A DNA stretch of 38,937 nucleotides from SIG603 sp964369225 (GTDB taxonomy: Bacteria; Bacillota; Clostridia; Oscillospirales; Acutalibacteraceae). The position numbers and the translations under genes were made by a program. The notes under the pieces are model-generated. The model was given only the letters and a program-made list of their open reading frames with translations. It made no database searches and was not told the origin of the DNA. How positions within the stretch are numbered: the first letter of the stretch is position 1; the number at the start of each line of letters is the position of its first letter. Where the stretch lies: assembly GCA_964369225.1 (NCBI GenBank), contig CAYJER010000020.1, forward strand, positions 1 to 38,937. The letters are read 5' to 3'. This document shows, one piece after another, positions 1 through 8,455 of the stretch.

Positions 1-115
1 CGGGCGACCACATAGGGTCGCCCCTACATTAATTTGTGCGTTTTAACGAATTAAATTTAAACCCAAAAACGTAATCGACAAGTCTGCACGGAGACCCTCC
101 CCTACAATATTTTAT
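1..115. repeat. Right half of a composite palindromic repeat, cut by the window edge
   Basis: Bases 1-27 are the right arm of a palindromic element. They form the hairpin GGGCGACC-ACATAG-GGTCGCCC and end in CCCCTAC. A conserved AT-rich spacer follows, then an outer arm (about 82-108) ending GAGACCCTCCCCTACAAT. The matching left half is absent because the window starts here. The same modules recur at about 8.25, 9.85, 14.2, 17.2, 20.8 and 36.8 kb. There is no coding potential. Confidence 0.85.
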
Positions 116-161
116 CAAATTTATTTTTTATCCATACAAGAATGTTCGCTAAATTTAAAAA

Positions 162-1169
162 TTATTTCACATACTTATTAAACTGTGGTAACATTCCAAT
201 TTTATCTGGCACGTGAGGTGGCATTTGCAAAAAGTCATGCCCTGGGAAGTCATTCGCCTCTACAAGTTCTACTCCTGTAGGAGTAATTGCGATGTCCCAA
301 CCTAGGTAACCCATTTCTGGAACAACCTCTGAACAAGCAGTGACAGTCTTTATGACTTCATCCCAATACGGAATTTTGTACCCTTTAATCAAGCAACCAG
401 TTTTAGGATGTTTAACAAACTCGTTTCTGTCTCTATCGTATCCAACTTGAGTTATAATACCTGTGTCAATATCTATCGGCGCACACATTCCGCCTGCATG
501 TAGGTTATCAACAGGTCTGTCGCTGTTTCCTATTCTGATATATGTGTATATTAAATGCCCTGCACCCTCGCTATAAATTGTAACCGCTCTAATTGTGTTT
601 ACAGACTTAGGGTTAAGCTTCTTTAAATCGTCATGCTGTACAATTACGTCTTCTACAAGTCTTTTATGAAGTGAACTAATATAGTCATACATCTCGTCAA
701 CACTCTTATAATCAGCCTTTTTAAGCTTTTCTACACCGTTTCCGCATGTGTCGTCAGACGGCTTTATGATTATTTCGTCTCGGCTACTCATAAATTTAGC
801 AAAGGTTTCTTTGTCTGTTTCTGGAATAAAAAGCCAGTCTCTTTTTATAAAATTAGCATACTTTTTATACATAATATCCTTGTTGTGGTATATATAATAC
901 ACATCAGGGTTATTCATTTTTTTAGAGATAGCATTATTAACTCCCCTTGTAACATAGGTAGCCCTTTGCTGAGAATTAAGATTATAGAACTCGCACAAAA
1001 GATAATCGCTGTGTCCTGCTCCATATTTAAAGCCACATTTTACAATATCATAAAAAAGATATATGCTATTCTTTTTGCTTGCCTTATGGACTATAGAAAC
1101 CGTATTAAATAGAGACTTATAGTCCATGTGGACTATACATCTAAACAAAAATTTAATTTTATTAAGCAT
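162..1169 (-). CDS. Sugar-transfer-associated ATP-grasp family protein
   Basis: This 335-residue cytosolic protein resembles the sugar-transfer-associated ATP-grasp family (Pfam ATPgrasp_ST). Members of the family usually sit in surface-polysaccharide or cell-envelope loci and are predicted to ligate or modify carboxylate substrates using ATP. Visible signatures are IIIKPSDDTCGNGVEKL (about residues 133-149, the nucleotide-binding strand and glycine loop), VNTIRAVTIY (about 190-199) and a C-terminal GWDIAITPTGVELVEAN (about 292-308), where E and N would bind metal. The ATG start has AGGAGAA about 6 nt upstream. It follows the DUF3006 gene by 13 nt and is probably the last gene of the operon. 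The substrate is unknown, and no polysaccharide genes are visible nearby. Confidence 0.8.
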   Translation of the reverse strand: MLNKIKFLFRCIVHMDYKSLFNTVSIVHKASKKNSIYLFYDIVKCGFKYGAGHSDYLLCEFYNLNSQQRATYVTRGVNNAISKKMNNPDVYYIYHNKDIMYKKYANFIKRDWLFIPETDKETFAKFMSSRDEIIIKPSDDTCGNGVEKLKKADYKSVDEMYDYISSLHKRLVEDVIVQHDDLKKLNPKSVNTIRAVTIYSEGAGHLIYTYIRIGNSDRPVDNLHAGGMCAPIDIDTGIITQVGYDRDRNEFVKHPKTGCLIKGYKIPYWDEVIKTVTACSEVVPEMGYLGWDIAITPTGVELVEANDFPGHDFLQMPPHVPDKIGMLPQFNKYVK

Positions 1170-1182
1170 TTAAATTCTCCTA

Positions 1183-1341
1183 TTATTTAAGTTTGATATT
1201 TCCGTCGTTATCAATAATAATAATATCATTAGTTTTAACGCCCTCAACCATTTCTTTCATGTCTATTGCATATTGCTTTGCATCTTTATCCTCACAGATA
1301 TAAAAATTGCCCTCTGTTCTTTTAATTGTAAGTTCTCTCAT
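1183..1341 (-). CDS. DUF3006 family small protein
   Basis: This 52-residue acidic protein has the DUF3006 pattern: a start like RELTIKRTEGNFYICEDKD followed by a short beta-rich region ending in DNDGNIKLK. DUF3006 proteins are commonly encoded beside ComEC-like metallo-hydrolases, and one lies directly upstream here (1431-2324). The function is unknown. I start it at the ATG at 1341 because this matches the family N-terminus and aligns with the start codon in the other copies of the hairpin leader. A TTG 30 nt upstream is in frame but lies inside the leader. An ATG 12 nt upstream of 1341 is another alternative. Confidence 0.75.
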   Translation of the reverse strand: MRELTIKRTEGNFYICEDKDAKQYAIDMKEMVEGVKTNDIIIIDNDGNIKLK

Positions 1342-1416
1342 AAGTATGTCCATGTCATTTTTGCCGCACAAAATGCGACTAAAATTTCGGGATTGTTCCC
1401 CGTGACTATCCTTTCT
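1342..1416 (-). promoter_or_regulatory. Hairpin leader, copy B (upstream of DUF3006)
   Basis: Read on the minus strand, the site runs AAAGGA (1409-1414), AGTCAC, hairpin GGGA-ACAA-TCCC, hairpin CGCA-TTTTG-TGCG with flanking TTTT and AAAA that can extend the stem, then a short upstream ORF and the DUF3006 start. It is nearly identical to the leader before the response regulator. This copy differs in the last segment, which reads ATGACATGGACATACTT, so the third hairpin is weak. The upstream ORF there becomes six codons long and its TGA overlaps the main ATG. Confidence 0.7.
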
Positions 1417-1430
1417 CTTTTTTTCAAGCT

Positions 1431-2324
1431 TTATCCTTTTGTAGAAACGGTAAGTTCTCCTGTACCGTTTGTTGAAATAATTATTTTTCCGTGAATATCT
1501 GTTTGATAATATTCAATTTTCTGTGTATTTAAAAGGTCTATCACCTTTTGGTCTGGAAAATCATATCTGCCTTTTGCCGTAGAAATTACCGCAATTTCAG
1601 GTGATACCGCATTTAAAAGCTCTTCACTTGTGCCGTTTGCACTGCCATGATGTGAAATTTTCAGCACATCGCAGTCAATATCATTGTTAAGTAAATCTTC
1701 TATTGCCTCTTCTTCTATGTCTCCTGTGAAAAGCAGTTCAAAATCTTTATATTTTAACTTTAACACTAGTGACATATCGTTGTCGGATTTATATTCTTTA
1801 GACGGCGATAAAACTTCAAAAATCAAATCGCCATCTTCTATTATATCAGATTTTTCTAAGATTGAAAAGCCTATATTTTCAGCACTCTTCAAAAAATTTT
1901 GATAATTATAATCGTCACTCTGCCTTGAAGAGGTATAAATCTTGCCTATATCAATCTCTGATATCACCTTATCAAGACCAGAATAATGGTCGAAATCAGG
2001 GTGGCTTATAAAAATAGCATCAAGATTATTTATGCCTAGCTGTACAAGTTTTGCGTAAATCTCTTCACTGTATTCTGGTGTTCCGCCGTCTATCATATAG
2101 TTTCCAAAATCGCTTTCAATAATTATACAATCGGCTACACCAACGTCTAAAAAATGAATATTTAATTCATAATCGTCTGTTCTGTTTTCTCTAGCTGTAA
2201 AATGCAAACCATTAAGACTATCATTTATAAGTGAACCTACAGGACTAATCAGCAATAATGCCGTAACAATTAGTACGCTAATCTTCTTGAATTTCTTCAA
2301 TTTTAGGAACTGCAACTTCTTCAT
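1431..2324 (-). CDS. ComEC C-terminal-like metallo-beta-lactamase-fold hydrolase
   Basis: This 297-residue protein has one N-terminal hydrophobic segment (about residues 15-32, a signal anchor or uncleaved signal) followed by a metallo-beta-lactamase fold. The metal motif is SHPDFDHYSG (about 106-115), with MIDGGTPEY before it and LLFTGDIEEEA and LKISHHGSANG after it. This is the arrangement of the extracellular nuclease-like domain of ComEC and its stand-alone relatives, and an exported hydrolase is likely. Its 5' end overlaps the spoIIIE/ftsK gene by 47 nt. No clear SD precedes the ATG, so translation may be coupled, or a later TTG may be used. DUF3006 follows, which is the usual partner. 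No competence genes are present here, so a role in DNA uptake is not established. Confidence 0.8.
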   Translation of the reverse strand: MKKLQFLKLKKFKKISVLIVTALLLISPVGSLINDSLNGLHFTARENRTDDYELNIHFLDVGVADCIIIESDFGNYMIDGGTPEYSEEIYAKLVQLGINNLDAIFISHPDFDHYSGLDKVISEIDIGKIYTSSRQSDDYNYQNFLKSAENIGFSILEKSDIIEDGDLIFEVLSPSKEYKSDNDMSLVLKLKYKDFELLFTGDIEEEAIEDLLNNDIDCDVLKISHHGSANGTSEELLNAVSPEIAVISTAKGRYDFPDQKVIDLLNTQKIEYYQTDIHGKIIISTNGTGELTVSTKG

Positions 2325-4860
2325 CTGGCTTCTGCATGTTTCTCTCTAACCACTGTGCGTAAGACATCAATACTTGACGAGGCTTAGAACCTTCGTGAGG
2401 TCCTACTATGCCCATTTGTTCCATCTCGTCAATTAGTCTGCCAGCCCTTGCATAGCCTAGTCTTAATCTTCTTTGAAGTAGAGAGGTTGAGGCTTGTCCT
2501 GCTTCTATTACACATTTAATTGCTTCTTCCATCATAGGGTCAGAATTAGTGTCGTCGTTGTCTGGTTTTTCTTTGCTAGATTTTTCAGCTATAGCATTTT
2601 TCTCTATGTCTTCAATAATTTTCTCGTCATATTCAATAGAACGGCTCTTTTTAATAGAGTCAACTATTTTTTCGATCTCCGCTTCATTTACAAAGCAACC
2701 TTGAATACGTGTAGGCTTGTGTGCGCCAACTGGTGAGAACAACATGTCACCTGCTCCTAAGAGTTTTTCAGCGCCAGTTGCATCAAGTATAGTTCTTGAG
2801 TCTATAGTAGACGAAACCGCAAATGCAATTCTACTAGGAATATTCGCCTTGATAAGTCCTGTAACAACATTTACTGTAGGTCTTTGAGTGGCAACTAAAA
2901 GGTGCATTCCAGCAGCTCTAGCCATTTGAGCTAGTCTGCATATATAGTCTTCAACCTCGTTTGGGGCCGCCATCATAAGGTCTGCAAGCTCGTCTATGAT
3001 AATTACTATCTGTGGCATTTTATTCATAGGTTGACCGTTTTCATCTACATAATTATTTGATTTTGCAAGTTCGTTGTAGCCATGTAAATCTTTAACATTA
3101 GAGTCTGCAAATATTTTGTATCTGCTTAGCATCTCTGTAACTGCCCAACCTAAAGCACCAGCTGCCTTTCTAGGGTCTGTTACAACAGGGACTAATAAAT
3201 GCGGAATACCGTTGTAAATTCCAAGTTCTACTACTTTAGGGTCTATCATTAAGAACCTTACATCGTCAGGGCTTGACTTATATATAAGGCTTACGATAAG
3301 TGAATTTATACATACTGATTTACCAGAACCAGTAGTACCAGCAATTAGCATGTGAGGCATTTTAGCTAGGTCGGCTATTGTGACTTTGCCAGCTATGTCT
3401 CTGCCTAAAACCACTGTTAAGTTACTCTTTGAGTTGTTAAATGCGTTAGACTCAATTAGTTCTCTCATTCTAACAGTTGTCTTATTTTTGTTAGGAACTT
3501 CTATTCCCACAGCCGCTTTATTCGGAATTGGCGCTTCAATTCTAACGCCTACAGCCGCAAGATTTAACGCTAGGTCGTCCGCAAGGTTAGTTATCTTGCT
3601 AACTTTAACGCCAGCTGCCGGTTGTAGCTCGTATCTTGTGACAGAAGGACCTCTGCAAATATCAACTATTTTCGTCTGAACGCCAAAACTTTTCAGTGTT
3701 TCAACCAATTTTTCGCCTATAATCTTTAGTTCTTGTTGTTGAAGGTCTGTGTCTATTCGCCCAGATGCTTCAAGAAGATAAATTGGTGGCATAACATAGC
3801 TATGTGCGCCTTCTTTGTTGTATAAAGCCATGTCTGCATTGCTTGCGATCTCCATTTTTTCTTGTTCTTCTTTTTTTCTTATAGCATCTTCTGCCAATTT
3901 ACTTGTAAGCTCTAAAGATTCTTTTGAAGAATCAAGAGGTGTGACAGTGCTTGAAGTTATTGGAGTTCCAACCGCCCTAATTTCATTTTTTGTAGGCTGA
4001 TTAATTTCAAGTTTCTTTTGCTCAAGTAGTTCTAATATTTCATTTTTTTCTTCTACAGGCTCTTCTTTAATTAAAGGAACTTCTTCTATCTCTTTGTCAT
4101 AAGCCTTGTGTAATTTTTGAAGATGTTCATTTTCTTCATCTTCTAAATTATCCATAGAATAAAGAGGGTCATATTTTGGCTCTTTTTCCTTTTTTTCTTT
4201 AGGTTTAGTAGCCTTATTTTTCTTTTTATCTTTAACTTTTTTAATTTCTCCATTTACTGCCTTAACAGGTTTAGCCATAGCTTTATAAAGAGAAACAAGG
4301 CTGACACCTGTCAACAAAATTATAAGCACAAAAAGAATAATTACTATGGCTACTCTTGCAGCATCAAGACCAAAAGCAAACTGCAATAAACCACCGAAAA
4401 AAGCACCTATAAAACCTGCTGAAAACTCGGTTTGTGCCAAATTAAAATATGTACCTAAGACAGAAATAAAGTTTTCACCCTCGCTAAACGCCTTAGTTGT
4501 GAATAAATAAATTGTAGAGCTTGAGACTACAAATACACCGAGTGCCATGGCAATTCTAAGTTTAGTCTTTTTGTCAAAGGAATTTTTTGCAATCATGTAT
4601 GCTATGTAGCCTAGCATTATAGGTATTAAGAATGCTAGCGAACCGAAAATTCCTAAAAATATGTTATGAAAAAACAGCCAGACATTTTCGCCAGGAACTA
4701 ATATTAATGCCAAGGAAAACAACGATACCGCAAATAAAATTATAGAATACAAACGGCTTTTGTCTTCTTTAGGTGGTGGAGCTTGCGTTTTTGATGTTCG
4801 TTTTTTGGGTGCTGGTTTTTTTGGTGCTGGTTTTTTCGTAGTTTGTCTTTTTTCAGGCAA
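2278..4860 (-). CDS. spoIIIE: FtsK/SpoIIIE-family DNA translocase
   Basis: This 860-residue ATP-driven double-stranded-DNA pump moves chromosomes through the division or sporulation septum. It has a basic Lys/Pro/Ala-rich N-terminus and about four membrane helices (roughly residues 35-200). A long charged linker (about 200-350) follows, then the motor, with Walker A GTTGSGKS (about 505-512) and Walker B IIIDELADLMM (about 618-628). The C-terminal gamma winged helix is TSLLQRRLRLGYARAGRLID (about 785-805). The start is TTG at 4860, 6 nt after a strong GGAAGGTG SD. It is followed by the overlapping metallo-hydrolase. FtsK and SpoIIIE cannot be told apart by sequence alone. The TepA-like neighbour resembles the Bacillus subtilis spoIIIE region, which favours the spoIIIE label. 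Confidence 0.95.
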   Translation of the reverse strand: MPEKRQTTKKPAPKKPAPKKRTSKTQAPPPKEDKSRLYSIILFAVSLFSLALILVPGENVWLFFHNIFLGIFGSLAFLIPIMLGYIAYMIAKNSFDKKTKLRIAMALGVFVVSSSTIYLFTTKAFSEGENFISVLGTYFNLAQTEFSAGFIGAFFGGLLQFAFGLDAARVAIVIILFVLIILLTGVSLVSLYKAMAKPVKAVNGEIKKVKDKKKNKATKPKEKKEKEPKYDPLYSMDNLEDEENEHLQKLHKAYDKEIEEVPLIKEEPVEEKNEILELLEQKKLEINQPTKNEIRAVGTPITSSTVTPLDSSKESLELTSKLAEDAIRKKEEQEKMEIASNADMALYNKEGAHSYVMPPIYLLEASGRIDTDLQQQELKIIGEKLVETLKSFGVQTKIVDICRGPSVTRYELQPAAGVKVSKITNLADDLALNLAAVGVRIEAPIPNKAAVGIEVPNKNKTTVRMRELIESNAFNNSKSNLTVVLGRDIAGKVTIADLAKMPHMLIAGTTGSGKSVCINSLIVSLIYKSSPDDVRFLMIDPKVVELGIYNGIPHLLVPVVTDPRKAAGALGWAVTEMLSRYKIFADSNVKDLHGYNELAKSNNYVDENGQPMNKMPQIVIIIDELADLMMAAPNEVEDYICRLAQMARAAGMHLLVATQRPTVNVVTGLIKANIPSRIAFAVSSTIDSRTILDATGAEKLLGAGDMLFSPVGAHKPTRIQGCFVNEAEIEKIVDSIKKSRSIEYDEKIIEDIEKNAIAEKSSKEKPDNDDTNSDPMMEEAIKCVIEAGQASTSLLQRRLRLGYARAGRLIDEMEQMGIVGPHEGSKPRQVLMSYAQWLERNMQKPDEEVAVPKIEEIQED

Positions 4861-4946
4861 AATTTACACCTTCCTTTATTTTTATTACAATTATATGTAT
4901 TCTTTCAGATCTTGATTTAAATTATTTCATTAAATTTCACAAATCC

Positions 4947-5071
4947 ATGTAGGGGCGGATATTATCCGCCTATGAAATTTAGACGATATTACGGACTTTT
5001 TAGGCGGATAATATCCGCCCCTACATGGCTAAATTTTCCTAAGAGGCACGTCTGGTCTCCGTGCTCTACAA
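4947..5071. repeat. Composite palindromic repeat, GGATATTATCC core
   Basis: The left arm ATGTAGGGGCGGATATTATC (from 4947) is inverted at 5003-5026. The two arms are separated by about 33 nt of AT-rich spacer. Each arm is itself a hairpin (GGCGGAT/ATCCGCC). A degenerate outer arm, ending CTCTACAAT, lies at about 5041-5071. It occupies most of the gap between the TepA-like gene and the translocase gene. Confidence 0.85.
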
Positions 5072-5079
5072 TCAATTAA

Positions 5080-5811
5080 TTAGGTATTACGTGTCGGTGT
5101 TCTTAGTTGCTCACTTATTAATTGAATTAAACTGTTGAGCGCATCTGAAAGTCCGCCTATTTCATTAATAAGACCATATGAAACGGCGTCTTCACCGTCA
5201 ACTACTGTTCCAACATCTGTGACAAGCTCTCTTGTGTTCATCAAAAGTTGAGTGAACTTTTCTGCACTTATATTAGAATTTTCAGCAACAAAATTTGTAA
5301 TTCTGTCTTGCATTCTTTCAAAATACTCAAAACTTTGAGGAACACCTAAAACCAAGCCTGTGAGCCTAACAGGGTGAATTGTCATTGTGGCAGATTTCAC
5401 AATATACGATTTTTTCGCAGAAACCGCTAGTGGAACACCTATTGAATGTCCGCCGCCTAAAACTAAAGAAACTGTAGGTTTTTTCATGCCTGCAATAAGT
5501 TCGGCAATTGCCAAACCTGCTTCAACATCTCCACCGACTGTATTTAGAATTAGCAGTATTCCGTCAATCTTCGGGTTTTCCTCTGCTGCTATTATCTGTG
5601 GAATTACATGCTCATATTTAGTTGTCTTGTTTTGAGACGGCAAAATAAAATGCCCCTCAATCTGCCCTATGATGTTAAGACAAAATATTATCTTTCCATC
5701 TTTTTTAATTGTGACGAAACCATCTGATGCTATTGGGTAGTTATCGTCTTGATTGTTTTCATCGTTGTTATAATCTTCGTATTCTTCATCTGTGTTATTT
5801 TTAAGTTCCAT
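5080..5811 (-). CDS. tepA: ClpP/TepA-family serine protease-like protein
   Basis: This 243-residue protein has the ClpP/crotonase fold of the TepA (YmfB) group, which in B. subtilis has been linked to protein translocation and germination. An acidic, disordered N-terminus (about residues 1-28) precedes the fold. NTVGGDVEAGLAIA (about 90-103) is the oxyanion region. GGGHSIG (about 119-125) supplies the nucleophile S123, and MTIHPVR (about 143-149) supplies H146. At the position where ClpP has its catalytic Asp, my alignment by eye gives Gly, with D199 close by, so the triad is uncertain. The SD GAGGTGA lies 5 nt before the ATG. The ftsK/spoIIIE gene follows after a repeat, which is a conserved neighbourhood in Firmicutes. 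Confidence 0.85.
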   Translation of the reverse strand: MELKNNTDEEYEDYNNDENNQDDNYPIASDGFVTIKKDGKIIFCLNIIGQIEGHFILPSQNKTTKYEHVIPQIIAAEENPKIDGILLILNTVGGDVEAGLAIAELIAGMKKPTVSLVLGGGHSIGVPLAVSAKKSYIVKSATMTIHPVRLTGLVLGVPQSFEYFERMQDRITNFVAENSNISAEKFTQLLMNTRELVTDVGTVVDGEDAVSYGLINEIGGLSDALNSLIQLISEQLRTPTRNT

Positions 5812-5896
5812 ATAATCACCTCAAAAATAGCATTCCAAAAAAGTTTAAAGATATTATATTTTATTAATTATATCATTATTTTTTATTTAGTTCAAG

Positions 5897-8071
5897 TCAA
5901 AAAGACATTATTCTGTTTAGCATTTCTTCTATCCCCAATATTCCGTGGGCAAAGCCTTTGCGAACCAAGTCTTTTGGTAAAAATTCATCGTACTTTTCAA
6001 ATAATGGAAGTTCTGTCTTATAAAGCAACTCCATTGGGTCTAATTTTTCTCTTGCCTTTTCTTTTAAAACCCTAAAAAATTCATTTGGAGTAGCCGACAT
6101 CTTAAACTGAATAAAATACGGTCTTGCGCTGTCAAAGCCTGATAAACCAAGGCTTGACGAACATTTTATCTTTAAAAACCTTTCTAATGCTATAAAAGCA
6201 TATGTCCCAAGCCACGGAAACAGTGCGTACATGTCTCCGCCTAAACACACAAGGCATTCCTTTTCAAGCCTTGCATTTAAAGCAATGTGCCTAGCCTCGC
6301 CTAATCTTTGTACTGCATTAGGTTTTAAATAAGGGTAAGATTTATCTACTGTCAACACTTCTCGCATTTTTTCGAGAACCTTTGTGTTTATATCTCCAGC
6401 ACATTGCCCAAAATAAGCAGGAATTATCCCCTTAACCTTTTTGCAATAAACCAGATGTCTTTTGTGGTCTACTTCTTCTACCTCCCACACAAAGCCAGCT
6501 ATTGCAATTCTCTCGCCTTGCGGTGGTGGCATGACTATTGTTCCCAGTTGTTCAGATTTAGAACGGACTGTATATTCTTCATCCTCTTTAAAAACTGCAT
6601 AGAATTTATAAGAGTTTACCTGTCTTTCACCGCTTAAACCTAATATTAGGCCACCTGTTTCGGTTCTTTGCAGATGGTCTATCTCTAATAAATGCCTAAG
6701 CAACACTTTAAAATCTTCTTGAGAAACTTTTCTAAATATATTTAGTGTAAGTATTCTTGAGGCTAGTTTTGCGGGCGACATTTCACCGCATGAGGCTAAT
6801 GTTGACATAGTTTGATGATATAGCAAACTGTATGGTAATTTATCTAATTTAGGTGGTTCTACCCATTTTTCGTCTCTGTAAACCTCAATTAATGCTAAAC
6901 CTTGCATAAGTTCCCACGGTAGAGTTACTGGTAGCATGGCTCTTTCCTCTGGGACTTCTTCACGCATTACAAACCACATTTCAGGAGGCGAATTACGTCT
7001 TCCTGTTCTACCCATTCTTTGTAAAAAAGAAGATACTGTAAAAGGAGCATTCAATTGAAATGCACATTCTAGCCTACCTATATCTATTCCAAGTTCTAAG
7101 GTGGCTGTGGTTACTGTGGTTTTAAGCTGTTCATCGTCTTTCATTATTATCTCTGCACTCTCACGGTAGGAGGCAGAAAGATTTCCATGATGAATTAAGA
7201 ACCTATCCTCTTCCCTATTTTCTTGACAATATCGCCTAAGAGTTGCGGTTATGACCTCGCATTCTTCTCTTGAATTAACGAACACTAAAGCCTTTTTTTC
7301 TCTTGTGTTGTCGAAAATGTAGGCAATTCCCTTGTCGGCTTTTTTAGGTGCAGTAGTCTCTTTGGCTTCTTCCGAAACAAAAAAATGCTCAAGTGAAAGC
7401 CTCCAACGTGCATTTTTTTCTTCAATTTGCGGAACTATAGTCTTTCTGTCAGTTCCAATAGAAAGAAAATCGCCTGTAGCCTTTTTATCGCCAATAGTGG
7501 CAGAAAGTGCAATTCTACGTGGTTTAACATTAGCAAGAACCGAGAGCCTTTCAATAAGGCAAATAGTCTGCCCTCCCCTATCGCCTCTTAGAAGTGAATG
7601 AACTTCATCAATTACGATATATCTAAGATCCGAAAAAAGTTTAGGTATAAAAGAGTGTTTATGAATTAGCATTGCCTCAAGGCTTTCGGGGGTTATCTGC
7701 AAAATACCACTAGGATTTTTAAGCAATTTATTTTTATGTGACTGTGCAACGTCGCCATGCCAGTGCCAAACCTTTATATTTGCATCTTCGCATAAATCGT
7801 TAAGCCTTAAAAACTGGTCGTTAATCAAGGCTTTTAGAGGACCTATATAAATTGCGCCAATTGAAGACGGAGGATTGTTGTATAAATCTGTGAGTATAGG
7901 AAAAAATGCAGCCTCTGTCTTTCCTGAGGCTGTTTGGGCGCATAGCAATACATTGTCATCTGTTTCAAATATGGCTTCACCAGCAGCTACTTGAACCGCC
8001 CTTAGGTTTTCCCACGAATTTTGGTATATAAAATCTTGAATAAACCCAGCGTATTTATCATAAACGCTCAT
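5897..8071 (-). CDS. Lhr-like DEAD/DEAH-box superfamily 2 helicase
   Basis: This 724-residue helicase has an Lhr-type core. The Q-like motif is followed by Walker A AQTASGKT (45-52). Motif II is DEVH (155-158) and motif III is SATIGD (about 190). Motifs V and VI are ATLELGIDIGRLE and QRMGRTGRRN. Beyond the helicase lobes there is a winged-helix region and a conserved beta-barrel-like segment, MPPPQGERIAIAGFVWEV. The length and C-terminal half match BrxHI-type and other stand-alone Lhr-like proteins rather than the much longer full-length Lhr. It has a strong SD (AAGGAGGAAAT then ATG). It is the third gene of a TerB / P-loop ATPase / helicase set, but a 384-nt repeat-rich gap separates it from the ATPase. 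The family unwinds or remodels DNA or RNA-DNA hybrids; the exact job here is unknown. Confidence 0.85.
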   Translation of the reverse strand: MSVYDKYAGFIQDFIYQNSWENLRAVQVAAGEAIFETDDNVLLCAQTASGKTEAAFFPILTDLYNNPPSSIGAIYIGPLKALINDQFLRLNDLCEDANIKVWHWHGDVAQSHKNKLLKNPSGILQITPESLEAMLIHKHSFIPKLFSDLRYIVIDEVHSLLRGDRGGQTICLIERLSVLANVKPRRIALSATIGDKKATGDFLSIGTDRKTIVPQIEEKNARWRLSLEHFFVSEEAKETTAPKKADKGIAYIFDNTREKKALVFVNSREECEVITATLRRYCQENREEDRFLIHHGNLSASYRESAEIIMKDDEQLKTTVTTATLELGIDIGRLECAFQLNAPFTVSSFLQRMGRTGRRNSPPEMWFVMREEVPEERAMLPVTLPWELMQGLALIEVYRDEKWVEPPKLDKLPYSLLYHQTMSTLASCGEMSPAKLASRILTLNIFRKVSQEDFKVLLRHLLEIDHLQRTETGGLILGLSGERQVNSYKFYAVFKEDEEYTVRSKSEQLGTIVMPPPQGERIAIAGFVWEVEEVDHKRHLVYCKKVKGIIPAYFGQCAGDINTKVLEKMREVLTVDKSYPYLKPNAVQRLGEARHIALNARLEKECLVCLGGDMYALFPWLGTYAFIALERFLKIKCSSSLGLSGFDSARPYFIQFKMSATPNEFFRVLKEKAREKLDPMELLYKTELPLFEKYDEFLPKDLVRKGFAHGILGIEEMLNRIMSF

Positions 8072-8455
8072 ATTTCCTCCTTAATTTAATGACTAATAGT
8101 GAAAGATTAATGTAGGGGCACCCTCAATTTTTAGAACTTAGTGAAAAGTGAAAAATGAAGAGTGAAAAGTTTATGTGAAAATCCTTGCGGATTTTTTGAT
8201 TAAAGGTTTTTTAAATAAAATTTTTGTATGAATAAACATAAATTTGTTAAAATATTGTAGGGGAAGGTCTCTGTGCAGATGTGTTGATTACGTTTTTTGA
8301 TTAAAAATTAATTCGTTAAAACGCACAAATTAATGTAGGGGACGGGGCTTCCCGACCATTTCCTCCTTTGGCTTCTTTAATAATACTTCGGCTCGTGGCA
8401 CGTGTTTGATAACTTAAATTCAGTAATAGTCGGCTTGCCTGTCGGGGCTTCCCGA
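8072..8455. repeat. Repeat-filled intergenic region between helicase and ATPase
   Basis: No gene is seen. The region holds a GTGAAAAGTGAAAAATGAAG-type stretch (about 8138-8170), the hairpin AAAATCC-TTGC-GGATTTT (8178-8195), an outer palindrome arm reading ATTGTAGGGGAAGGTCTCTG (from 8253), the conserved spacer AATTCGTTAAAACGCACAAA, and a GGGGACGGGGCTTCCCGACC hairpin arm (about 8336-8356). It ends with a related segment, TGTCGGGGCTTCCCGAC (about 8441-8457), that reaches the stop codon of the ATPase gene. Confidence 0.75.
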
